From Actinomycetota bacterium (GTDB lineage: Bacteria > Actinomycetota > Geothermincolia > Geothermincolales > RBG-13-55-18), in assembly GCA_040757835.1 (NCBI GenBank), contig JBFLWJ010000013.1, positions 1-64,000 of the forward strand: a DNA stretch of 64,000 bases, in the 5' to 3' direction. The position numbers were made by a program, and so were the translations under genes. This document shows positions 1 to 6,898 of this stretch, piece by piece; the stretch's first letter is position 1, and each line of letters starts with the position of its first letter. The notes beneath the pieces were generated by a model that saw only the letters and a list, made by a program, of their open reading frames with translations, was not told the DNA's origin and searched no databases.

Positions 1-74
1 TCCGGTGCGTGGTCGAAGACCATGCGCACCGCCCGTTCTTTCAGCTCCGGTGGATATCTCTTTTGTGTATTCAT
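1..74 (-). CDS. IS3-family transposase OrfA, N-terminal 24 residues (partial)
   Basis: Start of the OrfA helix-turn-helix protein that binds the IS ends; in this family OrfAB, made by programmed frameshifting, is the active transposase. Only the first 24 codons lie in the window (MNTQKRYPPELKERAVRMV then FDHAP). The ATG at 74 has GGAG four bases upstream. The rest of OrfA and all of OrfB are off the left edge, so it cannot be said whether the element is intact. Confidence 0.75.
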   Translation of the reverse strand, partial: MNTQKRYPPELKERAVRMVFDHAP

Positions 75-124
75 GGCTCCATCCTCTCAGACTATGGAGC
101 CTCCAGGAAAGTCGGGGCGGTTCA
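1..124 (-). mobile_element. IS3-family insertion sequence, one end only (rest off the left edge)
   Basis: Read on the minus strand from 124, the sequence opens TGAACCGCCCCGACTTTCC, the TG-starting terminal repeat typical of IS3-family elements. About 50 bases in, an ATG at 74 preceded by GGAG starts a reading frame (MNTQKRYPPELKERAVRMV) that matches the helix-turn-helix start of IS3 OrfA transposases and runs off the window at position 1. The element therefore ends at 124 and the interrupted host gene resumes at 125. Target duplication and the other end are not visible. Family assignment is from terminal repeat plus OrfA start; the subgroup is not assigned. Confidence 0.85.
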
Positions 125-970
125 CTCAATGAAGATGGACGCATCTGGTGGGGCAAGAGTGGCAACAATATTCCACGTGTGAAGCGTTTTCTGACTGAAG
201 TCAAAGAGGGCATGGTGCCCAATACCCTTTGGCTGCATGGCGAAGTTGGCAACACCCAGGAGGCAAAAAAGGAACTTCTTAGTATCTGTGACTTCGAGGA
301 TCCTCAGAGTGTGTTTATTACACCTAAACCGACACGTCTTATCCGTAGAATAATTGAAATGGCTTCAGACCAAGACTCATTGATACTTGATTCATTTGCA
401 GGAAGTGGCACCACAGGACATGCGGTATTGCTAGCAAACCAAGCTGATGGGGGCAATCGCAGATTCATACTAGTAGAGATGGAACGGGATGTTTGCCAGA
501 ATGTGACTGCGCAACGATTGGAACGTGCAGTGCTGGGATTCACTAAGCATGACGAGAGGGGCACAAGAAGCATCGAAGGCCTCGGAGGTGGATTCCGTTA
601 TTGCAGGCTTGGTGCACCAATATTTGACGAAGAGGGTGGCATCAGTGCAGAAGTTAACTTCTCAGATCTAGCCGCCCATATATATTTCGCGGAAACAGGC
701 AATCCAATTAGTATTGATACAGTCAACCAACATGAGTCACCACTGTTAGGAATTCATGAAGGAGTAGCAATATACCTGCTCTTCAACGGCGTCTTAGGAG
801 ATATAACAATCGATGGAGGTAACATACTTACTTCCTCAACGCTTTCGATGCTACCGGAACACAATGGCCCTAGAGTAATCTATGGTGAAGGTAGCAGGCT
901 AGGACGGGAGCGAATGCGACGCGAGGGTATCACCTTCAAACAAATACCCTATGGGATTAAGGTAAATTGA
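125..970 (+). pseudogene. mod: Type III restriction-modification DNA methyltransferase (Mod), C-terminal fragment cut by the IS
   Basis: C-terminal part of a beta-class adenine DNA methyltransferase that would modify the type III recognition site and give specificity to the Res subunit downstream. Visible are the conserved GRIWWGKSGNN-type segment right after the IS end, and the SAM-binding FxGxG motif (DSFAGSGTTG, bases 388-417). In beta-class enzymes the catalytic DPPY motif precedes this part, and it is absent here because the IS ends at base 124. About 280 codons remain in frame to TGA at 968-970. An ATG-started frame from base 5 crosses the IS end, but its first 40 codons are IS sequence. 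Res starts one base after the stop, so the two formed an operon. The 5' half may survive beyond the IS. Confidence 0.85.
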
Positions 971-971
971 A

Positions 972-3578
972 ATGCTAACATTGTTGAATTACCAGCAAGA
1001 ATGTTTACGCTGTCTTCGTGAGTATTTTTCGCACATAGGCTCAATGGGTGCTGCAACAGCTTTCTATCATTGCACACAACGTCCATACCATCCTGCCCCC
1101 AATCTTAGAGAATTACCATATGTTTGTATCCGTGTGCCGACTGGCGGGGGCAAGACCTTTATGGCTTGCCATGCCCTGGATATCGCAGCGAAGGAATATC
1201 TGCAGCAAGAACGCTTGGTATGTCTTTGGTTGGTTCCTAGTAACGCAATCCGTGAGCAGACACTTAAGGCTTTGCGTGATAGAGATCATTCATATAGACA
1301 GGCCATAGATACGGCATTCGCTGGCAATGTTGAAGTAATGGACCTATCAGAGGCACTTTTCATCCAGCCTAATACATTAAGAGGCGCTACCTGCATAATC
1401 GTATCGACCCTTGCGGCATTAAGGGTTGAAGATACAGAAGGCCGTAAAATATATGACTCTGCTGGAGCCCTTCAGCCCCATTTTTATGGCCTGCCATCTT
1501 TTCTCGAAGAGAAGCTTGAAAGGAACGGCGATGGTACAATCCCATATTCGCTGGCAAATGTAATGCGATTGTGGGAGCCGGTAATAATAATGGACGAAGC
1601 TCATAACGCCCGTACCAGGTTATCTTTCGAAACATTAGAGAGGTTCAATCCATCTTGCATAATAGAATTCACGGCAACCCCACAGTTGGAAAATGACCCA
1701 GGGCATGGGAAATATGCTAGTAATTTGATTGCGCATACATCAGCGGCACAACTTAAAGCCGAGCAAATGATAAAACTCCCGATAAAGCTGCATACAAGCC
1801 CCGACTGGAAAGAAATCTTGGCATATACAGTTCAATCACAGCGAACCCTTGAAGAGTTGTGTGTTAAGGAACAAGAGATGACGGGTGAATACATCAGACC
1901 CATTGCCCTGCTGCAGTCCCAACCGCACCACAGAGAAAGGGAGACAATCACGGCTGAGATAGTGAAGGAAGCCTTACTCAGCGACTGCAAAGTCCCAGAA
2001 GAGCAGGTTGCCTTGGCTACAGGTACACACAGAGAGATCGAAAACGTAAATCTCTTCGACACAGACTGCCCTATAAGATACATCATTACACAACAGGCGT
2101 TGAAGGAAGGATGGGATTGTTCCTTTGCATATATTTTCTGTAGCGTAGCTGATATTGGATCTGCTCGCGACGTTGAGCAGTTACTTGGTCGCGTACTTCG
2201 TCTACCGAATGCAAAGAGCAAACAATGTGAGGAATTGAACTGGGCTTATGCGACGGTTAGCTCCCAAAGATTCATTGATACGCTTAACAGCCTCGCTGAA
2301 GCATTAATTGAGAATGGCTTTGAAAGAATTGAGGCCCAGTCATTTATCGCACAAGAACCAACTGACGTGCCTTTATCGGGAACTTTGCTCTATACAGCCT
2401 ATGTATCTGAGCAAGTACCCGAGGTACCGGACCTCTCTTCTCTTGAGGAGAGATTACAAGAACGAGTGGAATTCGATCCAGGGAACAAGACTCTAACTGT
2501 CTATGGGGCTTTGACTGAACCAGAGCATAGTGCATTGGAGGCATGTTTTCAAACACAGGAAGGCAAGCTAGTTATTCAGCGGCTAAATGAGGAGTTACAA
2601 CAGAAAACAGCTGTTCTTTCTCAAGTAGCGGAGCCGGTGAGAGTTCCATCACTATGCATTAGAATAGACGGTCAACTAGAGCTATTCGAAGAATCCCACT
2701 TCCTTGACAATTTATGGAGCCTTACTGAATGCGATCCAGTACTGACAGAGAGCGATTTTCCTACTACAGTGGAGGCCCGCACAGATGGTGAAGTGGACGT
2801 TACGGAGGCCGGGACGATAGAAATCCGTTTCATTCAGGAAGTGCGCTCGCAGCTTTCAATGATGCGGATTGAGAGGGGTTGGTTGCAGCCCGAGCTAGTA
2901 AATTGGCTGGATAGAAATATTCTGCATCCGGATATCACCCGAACCCAAGCCACTCTTTTTATCTATCAAGTAGTTGGCCACCTTCACGAGAGCCGCGGAA
3001 TGACCGTCGATCAGCTTGTCCATGAGAGATACCGCCTTCGCGATGCGATCGCCGCATTAATCGATAAGCATCGTGATGAAATGCGAAAAGAGGGATACCA
3101 GAAAACCCTTTTTGGGCCTCAGGCGGCAGAAATAGAAACAAGCCCCGATGTAACCCTTGATATCGGCCAGGCTACTTATGCACCACGCTGGTATTACAAT
3201 GGAAGGTTTCAATTCCAGAAACATGCCTTCCCTCAAGTTGGAGAATTGGGCTCGGATGGAGAGGAATTTGAATGTGCCCAGTTCATCGACCAATTACCTC
3301 AGGTAAAACGATGGGTACGTAATCTAGATAGGCGCCCGGATTCCTCTTTCTGGCTTCAAACGGCATCAGATAGGTTTTACCCGGATTTCGTTGCTGAATT
3401 GGCGGATGGCAGATACTTGGTCGTGGAAAGCAAGGGCGAGCATTTATGGAGCAACGAAGATTCAAGGGAGAAACGCGCCGTCGGAGAGTTATGGGCGGCT
3501 CGTAGCAATGGGCAGTGTATATTCGTGATGCCCAGAGGACCGCAGTGGTCTGCCATAAATGATGCCATCAGAGCATGA
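972..3578 (+). CDS. res: Type III restriction endonuclease Res subunit
   Basis: ATP-dependent translocating restriction subunit, 868 residues, which acts only in complex with Mod. The N-terminal half is a superfamily 2 helicase: Walker A VPTGGGKT near residues 55-62, DEAH box MDEAH near 207-211, FTATPQ motif III, and motif VI QLLGRVLRLP after EGWD. The C-terminal PD-(D/E)XK nuclease shows FYPDF near 801 and VVESKG near 818. No frameshift or missing motif is seen, so this subunit looks intact. Start ATG at 972 overlaps the mod end closely and has a weak AAGG upstream. With Mod truncated, the protein probably lacks its specificity partner unless another Mod exists. Codons are AT-richer than in the rest of the window, consistent with acquisition. 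Confidence 0.93.
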   Translation: MLTLLNYQQECLRCLREYFSHIGSMGAATAFYHCTQRPYHPAPNLRELPYVCIRVPTGGGKTFMACHALDIAAKEYLQQERLVCLWLVPSNAIREQTLKALRDRDHSYRQAIDTAFAGNVEVMDLSEALFIQPNTLRGATCIIVSTLAALRVEDTEGRKIYDSAGALQPHFYGLPSFLEEKLERNGDGTIPYSLANVMRLWEPVIIMDEAHNARTRLSFETLERFNPSCIIEFTATPQLENDPGHGKYASNLIAHTSAAQLKAEQMIKLPIKLHTSPDWKEILAYTVQSQRTLEELCVKEQEMTGEYIRPIALLQSQPHHRERETITAEIVKEALLSDCKVPEEQVALATGTHREIENVNLFDTDCPIRYIITQQALKEGWDCSFAYIFCSVADIGSARDVEQLLGRVLRLPNAKSKQCEELNWAYATVSSQRFIDTLNSLAEALIENGFERIEAQSFIAQEPTDVPLSGTLLYTAYVSEQVPEVPDLSSLEERLQERVEFDPGNKTLTVYGALTEPEHSALEACFQTQEGKLVIQRLNEELQQKTAVLSQVAEPVRVPSLCIRIDGQLELFEESHFLDNLWSLTECDPVLTESDFPTTVEARTDGEVDVTEAGTIEIRFIQEVRSQLSMMRIERGWLQPELVNWLDRNILHPDITRTQATLFIYQVVGHLHESRGMTVDQLVHERYRLRDAIAALIDKHRDEMRKEGYQKTLFGPQAAEIETSPDVTLDIGQATYAPRWYYNGRFQFQKHAFPQVGELGSDGEEFECAQFIDQLPQVKRWVRNLDRRPDSSFWLQTASDRFYPDFVAELADGRYLVVESKGEHLWSNEDSREKRAVGELWAARSNGQCIFVMPRGPQWSAINDAIRA

Positions 3579-3606
3579 GTAAATTGAATAGGATAGTTCT
3601 TAGAGA

Positions 3607-3621
3607 TACCATTATATGGTA
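3607..3621. promoter_or_regulatory. Palindromic operator-like site upstream of the 211-residue gene
   Basis: TACCAT-TAT-ATGGTA, two perfect 6-base arms around 3 bases, in the AT-rich gap between res and the next gene, about 80 bases before its start. It could be a repressor site or part of a promoter; no regulator gene is adjacent. Confidence 0.3.
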
Positions 3622-3699
3622 TATTGTGTATTACAGTATAGGGATTATTGTGTGAAGGTATCAGATATTGATACGAATATGGGGTTGGAGGGATGAAGA

Positions 3700-4335
3700 A
3701 TGATAAGGATTAATGCTAAAGGTTTAGCAAAGTACATGGCAGCAAGTCCGTCAACACAACGTCGAACCTTAAGGGACTATAAGAATCCAGATGATGAGAG
3801 TAGAGCAAAGATTATCTACTACAAAGAGGCTAGAGATTACATCCGCCGGTTTCATCAAGATAACAAAGATACTGATTGGCTACGACAGCAAGCTTCGATA
3901 TTGAAATTAGTTGGTGAACAGGCTACGGGACAGACTGCTTCTCGCTTGAAAAATAATGCCAGAGCCCTCATCCAATATGCACATTACTTTGGAAATAAGA
4001 CCTACACGCTTCTCGGCGACTTGAGCTTGCCAATGGACATAGCTGGCGTACGGGTTATTTGCACTCCGGATTTGTATGTAAGCGAGAACGATAGGGAGAA
4101 GTTGATCAAACTTGATTTCTTGGTGAAGGAACCAGACATAATGATTCCAAAGGTAATCTGTCAGCTGCTTTATGAAGCGGCAATTGCCACAGGTATTGAT
4201 ATAGCGAGTTCTGACGCGATATACATCGATGTTCCGCGAGGTAAGATGTACAAAAAAGCTAGAGGTGGGGCAAGAATCGTAAGAGATATTGAAGCAACAT
4301 GTCAAAATATCGCTGCAATATGGGATTCAATTTAG
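3700..4335 (+). CDS. Uncharacterised 211-residue protein in the restriction island
   Basis: Family not firmly recognised. ATG at 3700 has GGAGGG seven bases upstream; an earlier ATG next to that site runs into a stop after six codons. The protein is basic in its first half (RNAKGLAKYM, QRRTLRDYKNPDD) and ends with a conserved-looking block: PDLYV near residue 126, EKLIKLDF near 138, then YIDVPRG and a C-terminal helix EATCQNIAAIWDSI. The order D ... KLxF with a following helix recalls PD-(D/E)XK nuclease cores, but this is only a suggestion. No signal peptide or membrane segment. It follows res by 121 bases with its own possible regulatory site and shares the AT-rich composition, so a role linked to the defence island is plausible, not shown. 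Confidence 0.7.
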   Translation: MIRINAKGLAKYMAASPSTQRRTLRDYKNPDDESRAKIIYYKEARDYIRRFHQDNKDTDWLRQQASILKLVGEQATGQTASRLKNNARALIQYAHYFGNKTYTLLGDLSLPMDIAGVRVICTPDLYVSENDREKLIKLDFLVKEPDIMIPKVICQLLYEAAIATGIDIASSDAIYIDVPRGKMYKKARGGARIVRDIEATCQNIAAIWDSI

Positions 4336-4371
4336 GCGATGTCAAAAGAATCTTTAAGTTGGAACCCTCTA

Positions 4372-4393
4372 CAAATTGTGCCCAAATTGTGCC
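4372..4393. repeat. 11-base tandem duplication at the island edge
   Basis: CAAATTGTGCC occurs twice head to tail, just after the 211-residue gene and shortly before composition shifts to the high GC of the rest of the window. It might mark an attachment or excision site, but no integrase and no second copy elsewhere in the window were found. Confidence 0.5.
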
Positions 4394-4508
4394 CACTATA
4401 TCGTTCAATATCATTAAGTATCAGCACATACCATTAACGTGACCTGTAAACATGCAGTTCAGGAAGACATATAATTACCAGCAAATTCCTTAATTCCGGC
4501 ATCACGCC

Positions 4509-4531
4509 CTCGAAAGGCGTTGTGCTTCGAG
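4509..4531 (-). terminator. Possible hairpin after the 146-residue gene
   Basis: CTCGAA at 4509-4514 pairs with TTCGAG at 4526-4531 around an 11-base loop, 25 bases past the stop of the minus-strand gene at 4556. There is no T-run, so termination is uncertain. Confidence 0.25.
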
Positions 4532-4555
4532 AGCATTCTTCCCGTCCGATGCGGT

Positions 4556-4996
4556 TCAGGCGGGGACTATGGACTCGACACAGATGCCGTCCACGGGTAT
4601 ACTCTTGTCCACCCGCAGGCGGGCACCGGATGCCGTCACCACGGTGTCGTCCAGCACCATGGTGGCCTCGCACGCGTCCAGGTGCTCCGAACAGGCGTAC
4701 CCGGCTGGGCACCTGCGGAAGGTATAGACGTTTTCCTGGGGGCCTCGGACCTCTTTCTCGTAGTCGCCGGCGCCCACCAGGGACAGGTAGACCTCCCAGT
4801 TGTGGATGGCGTTCTCGTACGAGGGCTCCTTTCTGAAGCCGAGGAAGGCGAGGCGCGGGGTCAGCTTTCCCAGTGCCCGGCTTGTCGCCTCCACCATCTT
4901 CCTCCCTCGCGGGACCCGTACCATAATGCGGCTCTCCATCCCTACCAGCTTCACTACCGGCTTCATGACCCCGGCCGCTACGGCGAGATCATCCAT
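4556..4996 (-). CDS. Small protein with a C-terminal CPxGYxC / DGxC layout, function unknown
   Basis: 146 residues, start ATG at 4996. The N-terminal two thirds resemble a helical domain (KPVVKLVGMESRIMVRVPRG). The last third holds four spaced cysteines: CPAGYAC, HLDACEA, and DGICVE close to the end. The same order (CP..., a turn, then IP.G...C.F/E near the end) is seen in the ATC-hydrolase-like protein at 36900-37568, so a distant relation to that fold is suggested. No known catalytic motif is certain. The gene reads toward the AT-rich island and lies downstream of the acyl-CoA ligase at 5164 on the same strand, 167 bases away, so it may share its transcript. The long plus-strand frames over it are GC shadows. 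Confidence 0.7.
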   Translation of the reverse strand: MDDLAVAAGVMKPVVKLVGMESRIMVRVPRGRKMVEATSRALGKLTPRLAFLGFRKEPSYENAIHNWEVYLSLVGAGDYEKEVRGPQENVYTFRRCPAGYACSEHLDACEATMVLDDTVVTASGARLRVDKSIPVDGICVESIVPA

Positions 4997-5163
4997 CGAG
5001 TTCTCCTTCCAGACTACGGAGGTGTAACGGAGAGACGCCTGTCCCGACAGCGGGAGCTTACCCGTTACCGGGCGGAGTTAGAAGGACCGCTCTCCTTGAG
5101 CCTTCCCGACAGGCACCTTCGCGTCCGCGGTGCGACAAGGCAGCGGCGGCTGTACGGACCGCC

Positions 5164-6684
5164 TCAGGCTTTGTACTTGCTGCGCAGCTCGCGCTTGAGG
5201 ATCTTGCCGATGGAGCTCTTGGGCAGCGTCTCCAGGATGCGCACCTCGCGGGGCTGCTTGAAGGCGGGAAGGCGCTCGCGGCAGAACTCCAGGATCTCCT
5301 CGGCCGAGGCCTCGGCCCCCAGCTTCAGGGCTACGTAGGCCACGATCTCCTCGCCGTAGGTGGAGTCGGGGATGCCGATGACCGCCGCCTCGGCCACGGC
5401 GGGATGGGTATAGACGACCTCTTCTATCTGCATGGGCATGATGTTCTCGCCGCCCTTGATGATGATGTCCTTAACGCGGTCGGTGATATACAGATAACCG
5501 TCCTCATCGAGGTATCCGATGTCGCCGCTGTGCATCCAACCGCCGCGCAGCGCTTCCTCTGTTTCACGCGGCAGCTTGTGATAGCCCTTCATCACCTGCG
5601 GTCCCCGGATGACGATCTCTCCTATCTGGCCGGGCGGCAGCGGGTTGTCATCCTCGTCGAAGATGGCCAGTTCCATGTTCGGATAGGCCTTTCCGGTGGA
5701 ACCGTCGCGCCATTCCTGGCTTGGCCGCAGGCAAGCTCCCATGCCCGCGGTCTCGGTCATGCCGTAGAGCTGGCGCATGCCGCAATCGAACTTGGCCATG
5801 AACTCGCGCCTCAGCTCCAGGGGCAGAGGGGCAGCGCCGGCAATGCAGTCCTTCAGCGAACTCGTATCGTAGGCATCGGCGTTGGGGTGGTTGAGGATGA
5901 GCGAGTACATGGTGGGGACGGCGGGGAAGAAGTTCACCCTGTACTTCTCGATCAGGCGCAGGCATTCCTCGGGGTCGAACCAGCGCATGAGTATGGCCTT
6001 GGTCTCAGGGATCTCGCTGAAGTTCCCGGAGTTCATGGCGCCCACGCCGTAGATGTGTGCCATGGGCAGGCACACCAGGGTTATCATGGCCTCGGTCACC
6101 TCGTTGGCGAGGTAGGCGCTCTCGGCTGCCGTGATGAGGTTCTCGTGGGTGAGCATGACCCCCTTGGGCTTGCCGGTGGTGCCCGATGTGTACATGAGGA
6201 TGGCCACGTCGTCCGGCGCACGGTCCACGATCTCGAACTCGGGGGAGCTCTCGCCCAGCAGCCTCTCGTAAGAGAGGGTGCGCTCCGAGTCCTCTCCCCC
6301 CACCACGATGATATGGCGCAGCTTCTCCAGCCCTTCCACCGCCTCCAGTATCTTGGCAAGGAGGATGGTATCGGTGACCACGGCCACCGCCTCCGAATCC
6401 TCCAGGATGTAGCGGCACTCGTCGGCGGAGAGGACGAAGAGGATGGGCAACGCCGTGCCCCCGATGGCGTAGATCCCCCCGAAGGCCTCGAAGACCTCCG
6501 GGCAGTTGGACATGGTCACCGCCACCACGTCGTCCACGCCGATGCCCAGCCCCGTGAGGGCGTTGGCAAAGCGGCCGGACTTCTCCCTTGTCTCCACGTT
6601 GGTGATCTCCCGCCCCTCGAAGATCATGGACACGGTCTCTCCGACCCTCTCAACATGTTGTTCGCCCAGCATTCCCACGTTCAT
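5164..6684 (-). CDS. Acyl-CoA synthetase (AMP-forming), long/medium-chain type
   Basis: Activates a carboxylic acid to its CoA thioester through an acyl-AMP intermediate, in the cytosol. 506 residues, typical for the class I adenylate-forming family. Motifs in order: phosphate-binding loop MYTSGTTGKPKGV at 164-176, substrate-loop YGMTET near residue 300, GWMHSGDIGY, hinge DRVKDIIIKGGENIMP, and the C-terminal catalytic lysine in PKSSIGKILKREL. All key motifs are present. Start ATG at 6684; GGAGG lies a few bases upstream on the minus strand. The substrate cannot be read from sequence. A second, separate ligase lies at 42994. It is divergent from the phosphatase-family gene at 6899 across a 214-base gap that should hold both promoters. 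Confidence 0.92.
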   Translation of the reverse strand: MNVGMLGEQHVERVGETVSMIFEGREITNVETREKSGRFANALTGLGIGVDDVVAVTMSNCPEVFEAFGGIYAIGGTALPILFVLSADECRYILEDSEAVAVVTDTILLAKILEAVEGLEKLRHIIVVGGEDSERTLSYERLLGESSPEFEIVDRAPDDVAILMYTSGTTGKPKGVMLTHENLITAAESAYLANEVTEAMITLVCLPMAHIYGVGAMNSGNFSEIPETKAILMRWFDPEECLRLIEKYRVNFFPAVPTMYSLILNHPNADAYDTSSLKDCIAGAAPLPLELRREFMAKFDCGMRQLYGMTETAGMGACLRPSQEWRDGSTGKAYPNMELAIFDEDDNPLPPGQIGEIVIRGPQVMKGYHKLPRETEEALRGGWMHSGDIGYLDEDGYLYITDRVKDIIIKGGENIMPMQIEEVVYTHPAVAEAAVIGIPDSTYGEEIVAYVALKLGAEASAEEILEFCRERLPAFKQPREVRILETLPKSSIGKILKRELRSKYKA

Positions 6685-6898
6685 GCGATTACCTCCGCTT
6701 GGATCCGTGAGCGCCTAGCGCCCCCTGCTTTTCCCTCCCCGCCCGTGCCCGGCGGCGGTGTAATGTATTTTCCCCATCGCGCCCATTTCGTAACATGGTG
6801 CCGTGTACATCCGCCGCGATACTGTTTAGCTTATGCGAGACGGCCATGTTAATATCGCTTTGGGGGATCTACGCGATCGAACCTTAAGGGGGATACCG

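Noticed and set aside
1..3578. Complete working type III restriction system
   Set aside because: Mod lacks its first half because of the IS.
4440..4555. tRNA-like or attachment tRNA at the island border
   Set aside because: No cloverleaf or T-loop consensus could be drawn on either strand.
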